A stretch of DNA of 64,000 nucleotides, taken from NCBI RefSeq assembly GCF_022458985.1, contig NC_061790.1, positions 17,898,397 to 17,962,396 on the forward strand. The letters run 5' to 3'. The DNA is from Mugil cephalus. Its lineage: Eukaryota; Chordata; Actinopteri; Mugiliformes; Mugilidae. Of the stretch, positions 36,431 through 47,658 are shown piece by piece (position 1 is the stretch's first letter; each line of letters begins with the position of its first letter). The notes under the pieces are model-generated. The model worked only from the letters and a program-made list of their open reading frames with translations, did no database searches and was not told the DNA's origin. Made by a program: the position numbers and the translations under genes.

Positions 36431-37687
36431 AGCAAATGAAAAGAGCTGGATGTGTATTTCTACCGCTAAAGTTGGTATTCACCTTGGTAGCTTTAAATAT
36501 GTTACGCTAAACCAAACTGTTCAGGATAATATTTGGAATAATAATTATCCTTGAGGCTTCAGGCTTAACATCAACTGCCAGTTATTCTGTTCTCAGTAGC
36601 ACTGCATCCTTTGGAGTCATTAGGTTTTGTTAGTGCTGATCTGCTTATACTTTTTTATTTTTTTTATTTTGTGAATAGTTTCGTACAGAGACATCAGTCG
36701 AGAACATACAGCAAAAGGTCACAGTTTGGGGAATCTAGTCTGAGTTTGTGTACCATCTGCTCAACCACATGAGCTATGGAGACATACACTACTGTAGTTC
36801 AGTTTTTAGTCTTACATTCAAGCAGGCATTAGTCGTAAAGATGTAAAGAACTGAACCCAGGGTGAAACTGGTTTGAATGTTCTTGTCACTCTGGTGAAGT
36901 TTCTAATTTTGGTATATTACAAATAATGGTACTGATATTGATGGATCAACCTAGGATATATTTTCATCTCTTGACTTAATGGCAAATGTCACAGTTCTGA
37001 ACTAGACCAGTAGACCTATAAATTCTGCAAACCAAATAGCACAACCAGTTTTTCCTTTCAAGTGTTGCAACAACTCAAATGATGCCAACTGATGCCCACA
37101 CTCTTTGATAGACACGGAACTTTTTTTGCAAGCAAAAGGACAGGTTATGCCTTAGTCAGTGTGTTCCAAGTTGATATTATTATCCAAACTTCATTGAGTG
37201 ACGTTATTAAATCAAAGGTTCTTAAACTGTTTTTACTTTGTATTGTATTTTTTAATTTGTACGTTTTTTTGCTGTAATCTTCAAGTAAATCTTGTAAATA
37301 ACTAATGTCCAAAATATATAGTAGGGGTAATGTCACATTTTTAAAAGGAAACTCAAATACTCAAATAAGTATCTCAAGTATCTCAAAATGATGCTTAAAA
37401 ATATCACCCCAATGGCAGTGCCTAGTCAGGATTTCTGCAACAAGCCATGATTGGATGCCATGGTTCAGGGGAGGGATTAAAGAAGTGGTCCATCATGGCA
37501 AGGTGCTGGCCATATTAAATTATGTGAGATGTTCTGGGATACACCAGTCGGGGATAACGATCAACACATGAACAAGGTTTACGAGTATGGGTGTTATTCA
37601 TCATGCATGTCCATTGTTCCAGCTTAATTTGTTAATGTGTTTCATTGAAGATAATGTATAAAAGTAAAAACTGTGGATTCGGGAAGC
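36431..37687. other. Unassigned intergenic DNA
   Basis: AT-rich; nothing recognised. The final 100 bp would hold the promoter or 5' exon region of the TAAR pseudogene. Confidence 0.4.
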
Positions 37688-38651
37688 ATGATCCTCAACG
37701 AGACCGACAGTGGCACAGGGACGTTGTGTGATCAGACAGGGAATGTCTCTTGCATAATGGAAATAACCCCTTCAACAACACGTGTCTTTTTGTATATGTT
37801 TATTGGCATTGCTGTATCTGTTCTAACAATAAGTGGCAACCTGCTAGTAATCACCTCCATCATTTACTTTAAACAGCTTCACACTCCTACTAACTCTCTC
37901 ATCGTCTCTCTGGCTGTGGCTGACCTGCTGGTTGGAGCTTTAGTTCTGATGTTTAACATGGCGCTGTCTGTGAAATCATGTGTGTATTTTGGGGATTTAG
38001 TGTGTAAAATGCGACGAAGTTTAGATATTTCACTCATGACCACATCTATTCTCAACCTGTGTTGTATTTCTATTGACAGATACTATGCAGTGTGTCACCC
38101 TCTGACATATCAAACTAAAATCACTCATTGTGCTGTTGTGATCATGATCCTGGTGAGCTGGAGTGTTTCTACTCTGTCAGGATTTGCCATTGTATTCGGA
38201 GGACTTAAAAATGCTGTCTGTGGAGGGCGGTGTTTCATATTTAATATTCCTTATTCAAACATATTAGGCCCTGTTGTGTCATTTTACCTTCCAGTTACCA
38301 TAATGCTCAGCATCTATCTAAAGATTTTCTTTGTGGCCCAGAAACAAACACACAGCATCCAGAACACAACCATCCAGAGCAGAAAGTCTGTGAGTACAGA
38401 CTCTGGCTATTGTTATGGGAGTTTTCCTTTTCTGCTGGACTCCATTCTTCCTCTCATTAACCTTTAACCCTGTGACTGATTATTCAGTTCCATCACCTCT
38501 GACTGAAACTCTGGTTTGGCTTGGCTGGTCAAATTCAATGCTTAATGCTTTTGTCTATGGATTCTTTTATAGTTGGTTCAGGTCAGCTGTCAGATTATTC
38601 ATTTCTGGAAAAGTATTCACTGGTAATTTTACTAATACAAAATTGTTATAA
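37688..38651 (+). pseudogene. taar: TAAR pseudogene, frameshift in the third intracellular loop
   Basis: Starting at ATG 37688 the frame encodes MILNETDSG..., TM1 to TM5 of a TAAR, with NET and NVS glycosylation sites, TM3 Asp (RRSLDISLM), the IDRYYAVC motif and TM5 (VVSFYLPVTIMLSIYLKIFF). At about 38398 the frame breaks. The next codons in register, [20 protein letters not shown], are one frame over and run through TM6-TM7 to TAA 38649-38651. Compared with the intact TAAR at 44.2 kb, a small deletion (about 17 nt) has removed most of the loop element corresponding to [10 protein letters not shown]7 reads NSMLNAFVYGFFYSWF: the Pro of NPxxY is Ala. Read through, the first frame stops near 38467 without TM6-TM7. 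A sequencing error cannot explain a missing loop segment, so it is most likely a true pseudogene. Confidence 0.85.
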
Positions 38652-39945
38652 CTGACCTACTTTACTCAAATATGATTTAATTTCATTTTAACCAGAAAGA
38701 CAGAAGCATGCAATGTAAGTACAGAAAGAGAGAGACAGCTGGTTATTAGTCTTGCCATGTTGTGGTAGTTGGAACATGATGTTACTGACATTATTATTAT
38801 TAAATATTTAAGTAACTTTTCTTGATAATCCTCACAGCAAGAAGGTTCTGGGCTCTAATCCATCAGCCAACTGGGACTTTTTTTTTCTTGATGATAATTT
38901 CATTTGTTGCAACCGATTCCATTACTTTTAAATAAATGTACAGGAATTAAAAAAAATGACAGTGAACAATGACAACTGCAGTGGATGAAGAAAGAGGATC
39001 TGGACAACTGTTCAAAAGATGGAAAGACCCACAAAAAAGCTCTCTGTAACTATTGATTGGTTGGATAAAGGCCATCAAAAGATATGTGACATTTTCTTGA
39101 ATGATTTATGTTGTTTAATTTCTTTTTAAATCTAAAGTGAAATAACACAGTGTTTAATCTCTTTGCATCGTGCTGGGATTAGCCAGGAAAGTAGCCCTGG
39201 TTGCATGACATAAGTAACAAGTTATGTGATCTATACAGCCCACTGAAATCAACTGAATTCAACAGATCTGATAAAATCTGTTGCATATCCAAGACATGAA
39301 CTGAAACGTATTGAAATGAACTCCAACAAAATTATGACTTTTGAAATGTAAGGCAATCCAACATACATTTGCAAAAATTAAGCAAATATGGTTGCCTGGG
39401 AGGCAGACCAACGTCATTGCCTACATTTCACAACTATAACAGCAGTGGATAAAGGAAAGGGATTAGGGTGACTGCTAAAAAGGAGGAAAAAAGAAACAAG
39501 GAATGAAAATGGGTGTTGTGACCTTTTTTTCTCAGAAAAGCTGAGAAAAAAGGTCTTTAATCTCAAAATTGTGTCTCCTTTTGAAAATAGTCATAAATTT
39601 AGAGTGGGCCTAAACCTCTCTTATGGTGGACTAACAGGGGTTATACCGCTTTCGTCACAATTATTTTGTACATTTTATACATATTGTGGAATGCTGTAGA
39701 TAAAGTGTTTGATCAGCTTTTACATTTTTTCATTTGCCTTCATATGCAGTATGAGCAACACATTTTGTCTAGCAAGGTAAAAAGCATTTGAATTACATGA
39801 ATCCTAAAATAGTCCTTTAATCGAGGGAATACAAAAACTAATACACCAACTTTTCTCTAGCTTACCCAAAACTTATTACAAAAAATGTTATTGGTATTGT
39901 TGGATACATGTATTGGTCCTCATACTAGTTCATACTATGAACTAT
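38652..39945. other. Unassigned intergenic DNA
   Basis: Nothing recognised; a short palindromic phrase ttttttctcagaaaagctgagaaaaaa lies at about 39523-39551. Confidence 0.4.
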
Positions 39946-39989
39946 ATCAAATCAAATCAAATCATACTTTATTTATATACCACCTTTCA

Positions 39990-40226
39990 ACCGCCTGTTG
40001 GGGCGGCTATGGCTCAGTAGGTAGAGCGGATTGTCCATGAACTGAAGGGTTAGCGATTCGATCCCCCGAGTGTGCCGAAGTGTCCTTGAGCAAGATACTG
40101 AACCCCCAGTTGCTCCCAGTGCAACTGGCGCTGGTGTGTGAATGTGTGTGTGCTTGTGTGAGCGAATGGGTGGGTGTGTCTATGATGTAAAAGCGCTTTG
40201 AGTACCTTTGAGTAGGTAGAAAAGCG
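39990..40226 (+). mobile_element. tRNA-derived SINE inserted in the LINE 3' UTR
   Basis: It starts with a tRNA-like head: box A tatggctcagtaggtagagc (about 40009-40028) and box B gcgattcgatccccc (about 40053-40067). It continues with the fish SINE phrase tgtgccgaagtgtccttgag and ends gtaaaagcgctttgagtacc ... gaaaagcg. The 6-mer ctttca stands at both edges (39984-39989, 40227-40232), a likely target duplication; removing the SINE restores LINE UTR sequence. Confidence 0.85.
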
Positions 40227-40317
40227 CTTTCATGCAAAATATAAAATGCAACACAAAGTGCTTCACAAACAAACACATAAAACATTACAAGAAACAAATC
40301 AAGAACAAACTCGCTCC

Positions 40318-40400
40318 CTCCCCACCCACCCACACACACACAAACGCACCCCTCACGCACACATACACACGTTACACAGACACACACACACTCACACCCA
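40318..40400 (+). repeat. CA-rich simple repeat
   Basis: Irregular (CACA)n and ccaccc runs in the 3' UTR of the minus-strand LINE. Confidence 0.6.
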
Positions 40401-40574
40401 TATACAATGTGAGAGCTGTTGAGACATGGCAGGGCAGAGGGCCTCACACCACCCATTGGGCTGTCCAACCACCCAGGCCGAAGGGACCCAAGGGACCCAA
40501 GGGATGGTGCCCCAAGTGTGGCAAGCCCCCACGAGGAAACACTGGAGAATTAGAAGACTGAAACAGTAAGATGT

Positions 40575-40690
40575 GGTAGAGAAAATAAATAAATAAATAA
40601 AATGAGTAAATAAATAAGTAAATGAAATAAATAAATAAAATAAGTAAGTAAGTAATACAAATATATTATAAAAGTAAATAAATAAGTACA
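40575..40690 (+). repeat. (TAAA)n/(TAAG)n simple repeat
   Basis: Interrupted tetranucleotide repeats within the LINE UTR. Confidence 0.75.
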
Positions 40691-41930
40691 AAGAAAAAAT
40701 AAAATCATGTAAAAGCCTGATTAGTCTTGAGCCTCTTTTTAAAAGTATCAACAGTCCCTGTGGCCCTGAGGTTCTCCGAGAGCTGTTCCACAGTCAGGGG
40801 CCATAATAACCAAATGCCGCCTCCCCATGTATAGATCTAACTTGTGGTATTGTTAAAAGGCCGGTGCCAGAGGGTTTGCAAGGGTTGATACGGTAAAAGC
40901 AAGTCAGACAGGTAAGAAGGCCCAAGACCATTAAGACATTTAAAAACTACTAAAAGAATCTTAAAATCGATCCTGAAACACACGGGGAGCCAATGCAGCA
41001 ATTTTAAAACTCGTGTAATGTGTTCCCACCGTCTGGTCCTCGTCAGCACACGAGTGGCTGAATTCTGTAACAGTTGCAAACTGTAAATGTTCTTTTTAGG
41101 AAGACCAGAGAGCAGAGCATTACAATAATCCAAACGACAGGAGATAAAAGCATGCATCAGAACCTCCGTGCTAGCCTGAGAGAGAAACAGCCGGACTCTG
41201 GCTATAGTCTTAAGATGGTAAAATCCTATCTTTGTTACATTTTTTATGTGCGGAGTAAAAGTTAGCTCAGAGCCTAAAATCACGCCCAGGTTCTTTACCT
41301 GGTTAAAAACAATTTTTTCTAAAATTTTACTTAAAAATGGTAAGTTGGATACGGGTCTGTAATTATTAAAAATCTCGGAGTCTAAGTTACTCTTCTTAAG
41401 AAGGGGCTTCACCACTGTCATTTTGAAGGCAGTGGGGAAGACATCCTTCTGAAGAGAGCAATTTACAATATTTTGAATGTGTTCCTCAAAGAATTCATAA
41501 AATGTTCTTAAAAGTGATGTGGGAATTGGATCTGAAAGGCTGGTTGTGGGCTTTACTTGGGAGAAAACTCAACCAAGTATTCTTGCATCAACCAGGACAA
41601 AACTCTCCAGTGTTTCCTGAGGTAAAAGACTGCATCTGATCTTATGGATTTTACTTCTAAAATGGTCTGCAAAGTCCTCGCAGAGGACATCTGTTGACGT
41701 AATGGGAGGTTTATTAAAATTTGGGTTGGTTAAAATATCAATGGTGGAGAAAAGGAATTTGGGTTTTTTTGTATTGTCTTTAATGAGTTTTGAAAAGTAT
41801 GATACTCTGGCCTGTTTGACGGTATTGTTGTAGGTTTTGAGTTGGTTCTGTAATATTTCGTAATGAACTGTTAGTTTTGTTTTTCTCCACTTCCTTTCTG
41901 CACTCCTGCATTTCCTTTTCAATTTTTTTT

Positions 41931-44186
41931 ATATATCTGAAATGACACCTTTGCTAAAGTCAAATATTAAAAAGTTGCTAAAATCAAAGATTTAAGAAGT
42001 TTATTTTTTGTCATTTCCACCTGGCTTGCTTGCAAGGGAGTTGCCATTTTGAAGCCATTTTGACGAAAACACTGAAACGCCCCGATTGTAGCAGGTAAGC
42101 CAAGCTAGCTGGAACCACACGCTACAACAAGTACATACTATGTAGTGTAACATACAGGAATGTGATTATAAACAGTGTGTACAATATATCCATATTAACT
42201 TTTTTTAGTATAGTTTTTGTGTAACCGCCGCATTTGCTCCATTGGCACTAATTACCAGCTAAACCGAGGCCTTTGCTAGTTTAAGGTAACTTCTGAATAT
42301 CGCCTTACTCCTCTGTCTCCAATGTCTTTTGCCATGTTTCACTATCTGTGTTCATGATCTTCATATTTCACTGTCTGGCTTTTTTTTTTTTTTTACTAAA
42401 TATATCTTTGAACATCTGACTAATAGGATCTGTCTTCCGCTTCACCGTCCGGGTTTCTCTCGCTCCCTCTTTCACTGTCTGCCACTATCAGAACCAACCA
42501 CATGACGTCACAGGCCACAGTACAGCAAGGTGGCGGCACCCGTGCTAAAAAACATATCACGGCCGCCAAACTGTCTCATTATACGCTAACATTTGTCAAT
42601 AGTGTTATAGATTGCTAATAAGAGCGGAACTTCGTCCATGAAATGCGGTTTTATTTGATTGAGCCCTTCATTTCCCCTTTAACCCAGAAAACCTTCACAT
42701 CTGTTGACACAGTGACATCAAAAGTTACAGTTCAGAAGAACCACTGTACACAAACTGAACAAACTAGATTAGATTAATGGTTTGGTTCTGGTTTGGTTCC
42801 ATAAATTCATGCATGCATGTCTCCCATCCACAAGCCACAAGTAGAGAAGAGAAGCCACCTTGGCTTAACTGGAAGTACCTGACCTTGAAAGACAAACATT
42901 TCATTCTCTATAGTCCATGTCAAAGCAGAGCAATGAAATGAATCATGTATAAAATTAGTTGTTCACAGGACCACAGTTCCATCCTTCTGAAACTATCAGG
43001 ACTACTAATCTATCAATCTGGCTTCAGTCTGGTCAAGAAGAGATGTCAACAAGATGCCATTAGTTACTGTGAAAGAGCTTTAGAAGACCTCTGAGGTCAC
43101 TGAGATGGTTGGCCCTGTCTAAATGACCATGACTCCTGAAGCACTCAACCAATTAGGTCATGAAACCCAAGATGCCAAAAAGGCGGACAGTTGAGGATCA
43201 CAGTAGACGGACAACTGTGCCCATTACTAGATGGACATCAGTAGCAAAGAGCATAGTAGATCTGGTTGGGTAAACTTGTATTTAACTTCTATTGTACTTA
43301 AAGTGCTTTTGCTGAACATGTTCACATGTACATTCACACACCTTGGATCAACTTGACATGTGGTCGGTGGGGGTGGCACACTTGAGGTCACTGTTATGGC
43401 TGAAAGCAACCAGCAACTGCTATTCTACCACAAGTACAATATTACATGCAGGGGAGCTTTATGCTCAGTCATCATAAAGAGCTCTCAGCTTCAGTTTACG
43501 TGCACAAATGAAATATTTCACTTTTAATAGCCTGAAGTTCTGCCAAAATTTTAGCAGGGGAGTTGCTCTCTTCTGAATTCAGTATGTCCTGAACACATCT
43601 GATGGACCAATCACATTGTTTCAGAGAGCTTTATGAAGTGATGGACAGAGAAGTAAGTAATTTTTAAGGCACTAAAATATATAAAACACAAAATAAAAAT
43701 CTAAAAGCATCACTAGTTCCAATGAACAGAAACACTGAGTGGTGAATGGATTTTATTGTGAATAGTAAAGGTATTCTAGGAAACTGTTAGCTCTGCACCC
43801 CAGCGCAGATGGCTGGTTGAACAATAAATCAAGATTAAACACTGGATATAACAAATATTAGGAGTATAGATCATTTCTATCTGATTATTGAAAATTAATG
43901 AAATATTAGATATAATAAAAAAGACACATAGCAGCCTGAGAGGAATCCCCCTTAGAGACTAGTGGATATCCTGTCTCTATAGCCACGCCTTTCAACGTTA
44001 TATTTAATCAGCACAGACTGATATATTTAATCTAGAGATGCTGTTTAGAGACCATAGACGTCTATTACTGTATGGGCAACTGTGTGCTACACTGCGTGAG
44101 TTGTGAAAAAATATGTGAAACATTAACTGAAAACCTGTGTACACGGAAAACTTTAGAAATCCTCTGGAGTTACCGAAGATTTACGT
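41931..44186. other. Unassigned intergenic DNA upstream of the intact TAAR
   Basis: Mixed sequence; short open frames only (43227-43409). The block 41990-42660 (ccattttgaagccattttga, ggtggcggcacccgtgctaa) has the look of old repeat DNA. No element boundary was found, and no TATA box could be assigned to the TAAR with confidence. Confidence 0.4.
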
Positions 44187-45155
44187 ATGGAATCATTATC
44201 TGTCAACAGGACCGGTGAGGACACTGTAGTCAAACTACTCTGTAATGAATCAGCAATGGTGTCTGGGCTAACCGTTAACGCTTTATATTTATGTGTTTTA
44301 ATAGGCTCTTTGTCAGTTCTCATAACATTTGGAAATCTTCTGGTAATCACTGCCATCATTTACTTCAAGCAGCTCCACACTCCTACTAACTGTCTCATCC
44401 TCTCTCTGGCCATGGCTGACCTGCTGGTTGGGCTTTTAGTTTTGCCTTTCAGCACCGTGCTGTCTGTAAGCTCATGTTGGTATCTTCAAGATTTACTCTG
44501 CAAGGTACGGGGCAGTTTTGACATGTTATTGTGCACATCCTCTATTCTGAACTTGTGCTTCATCTCAGTTGACAGATATTATGTAGTGTGTCAGCCTCTG
44601 ACATATAGAACGAAGATGAATGTCCATGTAACTGCCATCATGATCCTGGTCACCTGGACTGTTTCTGCGCTACTTGGAGTTGGCATCACTATTCGGGGAC
44701 TGGGTCAAGTGCACTTCCAAAGGTGTCATATATTTCAAAGCACAAATTCAACCGTAATGGGAGCTGTTTTTGCATTTTACATTCCAGCTCTAATAATTAT
44801 CACTGTCTACCTAAAGATATTGATGGTGGCACAAAGACAGGCACGCAGCATCCAGAAGACAACAAAGTCCAGAGCTACTGTGGCTAAGATGGAAAGCAAG
44901 GCCACCAAGACTCTAGCTATAGTGATGGGAGTGTTTCTCATGTGTTGGACTCCTTATTTTCTCTGTATCATTTTTTACCCTTTGAGTACAATACCATTAC
45001 CTGTGATTGAGACTTTTAAGTGGCTTGGATGGTCGAATTCAATGCTCAATCCGTTTGTCTATGCTTTCTTTTATAGCTGGTTCCGATCAGCTTTTAAAAT
45101 GATAATTTCTGGGAAAATATTTCAAGGGGACTTTTCCAATACCAAACTGTTTTGA
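44187..45155 (+). CDS. taar: Trace amine-associated receptor, complete single-exon gene
   Basis: 322 codons from ATG 44187 to TGA 45153-45155, the usual length of TAARs. N-terminus with two glycosylation sites (NRT, NES). TM1 [22 protein letters not shown]2 [19 protein letters not shown]3 starts after the conserved Cys and holds the amine-binding Asp ([14 protein letters not shown]); DRY motif [16 protein letters not shown]4 [17 protein letters not shown]5 [17 protein letters not shown]; basic loop [11 protein letters not shown]6 [16 protein letters not shown]7 [19 protein letters not shown], the TAAR fingerprint. The TM3 Asp suggests a receptor that can bind primary or other amines through a salt bridge; the exact class is not decided here. 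No lesion. It lies in tandem orientation with the pseudogene at 37.7 kb and the partial gene at 1-457. Confidence 0.96.
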   Translation: MESLSVNRTGEDTVVKLLCNESAMVSGLTVNALYLCVLIGSLSVLITFGNLLVITAIIYFKQLHTPTNCLILSLAMADLLVGLLVLPFSTVLSVSSCWYLQDLLCKVRGSFDMLLCTSSILNLCFISVDRYYVVCQPLTYRTKMNVHVTAIMILVTWTVSALLGVGITIRGLGQVHFQRCHIFQSTNSTVMGAVFAFYIPALIIITVYLKILMVAQRQARSIQKTTKSRATVAKMESKATKTLAIVMGVFLMCWTPYFLCIIFYPLSTIPLPVIETFKWLGWSNSMLNPFVYAFFYSWFRSAFKMIISGKIFQGDFSNTKLF

Positions 45156-45194
45156 TACGATTCTCTGTCTCGCTGTGCCATCTATATGTAATTG

Positions 45195-45382
45195 CTGGTT
45201 GTGGTTCAGTAGGAAAGGCACGCTGTACACGAACAAGACGATTAACAGTTCAATCCCACGTACGAGGACCACAAGCTGATGTTACTCCCAGTTACTGTGA
45301 CACGGTGTGGGGATGAATGTGTATGTGTATCATCATGATTGTAAAGTGCATTGAGTACTGGCAGGTTAAAAAAGCACTTTTT
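45195..45382 (+). mobile_element. Degraded tRNA-derived SINE behind the TAAR
   Basis: It starts 40 bp after the TAAR stop. It has a box-A-like ggttgtggttcagtaggaaa, a box-B-like aacagttcaatccca, and a fish-SINE tail (tgtaaagtgcattgagtact, gcaggttaaaaaagcacttt). It is the same general family as the SINE at 39990 but more diverged. Confidence 0.7.
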
Positions 45383-45997
45383 GTATGCTGACATCACTGG
45401 CTCTTACTTTTTCTTTTGTGCGTATTATTTAGTTGTGACACACACTCTGGAGGCATTTGGATGTAGATGAGATTTTTTTTTCTCCATCTGAAGTCATATT
45501 ACATAAGCCTAAGAGTGAGGTATACTTCTGGAAGTTTGACAGTGATGTCATACTCCAACCCTAATAAGATCTGACAAGATGCAAGTTAATTCCTTTCATT
45601 TACACAACCAAACCAAAAATTAGATTTATTCAAATGATAGATACTGTAAGTTGCTTATTGTCTTGCTCATAAAGTGATGTTAATGTTCTGCCTCTACTGT
45701 GACTTGGCTCTCTGCTTCCCCTTGTAAGCAGTTTAATCAGAGGATGATAAAGACACAAGAATCTATCAGTCTGAAGACTAAGGCAAAATACTTAATAATG
45801 CTAAAAGGAAATTAATTGTACCTTTTGACACCACCTTACTGTTTAATTACAGCAGTAGACATAAGCAACTTGTAATTATGAGTAAATGTAGCAATATGTA
45901 CTTTTATTCATAGTTTAAAAAAATAAAACGATTGGAGAAAAAAATGCACAGCGATAACTCAATGAATCATACAATTCATTTGCAAAAAGAAATCTGA

Positions 45998-46548
45998 TTT
46001 ATTGGGTGTACAAAGGGCTCACTACACAGGTACCAGATAGTAGTTTTAAAACACTGCGCACACATGCACAATTTATCAGAATAACTCATTTAAAATCCTC
46101 ATTTATGACTCACAAATTCTTGGACAAAAATAGATAAATGTTTTTGTTTCGAACAAACCGAATGTGTTAAAGTACAAAGTACACAAACAGAACAGCACGA
46201 TTAAATGTTTCACAACATGTCTTAGTGACAGAATGCAATTTAAAATCTTAACTTATCACCAGCTTTAAACTGTGGTAACATATTACAACAGGTCACACAA
46301 CACTTGGGGCTGGTGGTATATTTAGTTAAACATTTGTTGACATTTATTCAGCAAACTACAAGTGAGCCAGTAATGTAATAGCTGCGTCATATAGGAGCTC
46401 GTAGCAAAAATATTGTTTCTCTGTTTCCTTCACAACATTGTCTCTGAACTTTACATTTAAGCTGTATTGCACTTATTATCCTACAGTTGCATTGTAAAAG
46501 TAGATACTTAATGAGATCAACCCTACATTTACAGATTGTTGCACTGAT
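45998..46548 (-). terminator. 3' UTR and poly(A) signals of the adhesion GPCR gene
   Basis: On the minus strand, AATAAA occurs 201 nt (46343-46348) and 546 nt (45998-46003) after the stop codon at 46549-46551. Either may be used. The plus-strand TAAR and this gene converge here. Confidence 0.5.
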
Positions 46549-47658
46549 TTAGATGTTCATATATGATTCTGAGGAATTACTGTTGCTGTTTGTGTTTGCA
46601 GTCGCCGAAACATGGTAGACATCTGAAAGGAAAACAGCAAATTCTCAATATTGTCAACTGATTTAAGTAAACAGGAAAGCTGCTAAATGTTAAAGGACTT
46701 ACGTCTTCTTCCACGGAGTCGATCGAACAAATTCATTCCACCAGAAGAGGAAATACCTCCGCTTGTGCTCTACAAAGGTATAAGTTTGTTAAACTGAGTG
46801 TAAGAAATTATTATAACACAATTTTAAGTGTGTACATGTCAAGGTTTTGCTATATCTTATGATAAATAAGTAAGAGGAAGAATAACAACAATCACTTACT
46901 CTTGTTTGATTGGAGCCAGAGCTTACTGCAGGTAATTTTTTTCCCAGGATAGCGCGTATCTACAGACACAAACGTTTCACAAATGTTCACAGAAATTCAC
47001 AAGTTAAAAGAAGAGTTTAAATGCTGCACACAACCCCCTTTCAGTCACAATGCTAAGCTGAGCTGATGGACTCTTGTCTCTGGTTCTATATTTTTGGGCA
47101 CAGACTCTCACATGGCAGTGGTGTAAAGAACATTTACTCAAAGGCTGTAATCAAGTACAATTTTGAGCTACATGGTCATGCCTTTTGATTTTCTGTTTTG
47201 TACAACATCATGCATTTATTTGATACTTATAGTCACTATTTACTGTACTTTGCAAATCATATGTATTACTATAGTTAAATAAGCCAACACCAAGCAAAGT
47301 TTTGAGGAGAAAAACGACTGCAGAAAAAGCTAGCCTGGAAGCAGAAGCTTGGTCTGAAGTCATAGAGAGCTGATTATGCTCTTGACTTTATGCAATGATG
47401 GAACATGGTAATACACAATATGTGAGCATTGTTGAGGAGAATTAGTTTTCAACAAAATGGCTGGGCTTGGTTGTAGGACTATCCAATTGCATAAAGAAGT
47501 ATTGTTTTCCTAACATCTCATAATGAAATCCAAATGGTGCATTACCAGAAAAAAATAATAAAAACATTTCCTTTCTACATGGAAAGAAAGTGTGCTGGGC
47601 TCAGAATTCAACATACCTTTGAATCAAAGAGTGTCCCAAACACTAAAATGAAGAAACC
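46549..47658 (-). CDS. adgrf5-like: ADGRF-like receptor: end of TM7 and cytoplasmic tail (4 exons)
   Basis: 47617-47658 encodes GFFILVFGTLFDSK, the end of TM7. 46900-46959 (IRAILGKKLPAVSSGSNQTR), 46703-46769 (SGGMNLFDRLRGRR) and 46549-46622 (ending NSNSSESYMNI, stop TAA) give a short Ser/Asn-rich tail. Phases 0, 0, 0, 1 join correctly. Confidence 0.88.

Larger units (their letters stand above)
39947..41930 (-). mobile_element. L2-type LINE with internal deletion, interrupted by a SINE
   Basis: Read on the minus strand, the region gives a linker piece (41569-41922: NQLKTYNNTVKQARVSYFSK, FADHFRSKIHKIR), then RT motif 1-2 residues NYRPVSNLPFLSKILEKIVF (about 41365-41306), and directly afterwards NLGVILGSELTFTPHIKNV, ASTEVLMHAFISCRLDYCNA and the ORF2 end. 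The RT core with the YADD box is lost in the junction near 41298. The 3' UTR runs through (TAAA)n and CA-rich stretches to the tail at about 39947-39966, (ATCAA)n on the plus strand. A tRNA-SINE sits inside the UTR near the tail. The copy is inactive. Confidence 0.82.

Noticed and set aside
37673..37687. GTG start for the TAAR pseudogene
   Set aside because: ATG at 37688 gives a normal TAAR N-terminus (MILNET...) with a glycosylation site.
40008..40070. A functional tRNA gene
   Set aside because: Box A and box B are present, but the sequence continues into a SINE body and the cloverleaf is not closed; it is a SINE head.
40007..40561. Open frames in the CA-rich area (CVCVCVGG..., THTHTN...)
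   Set aside because: Simple-repeat translation within a SINE and a LINE UTR.
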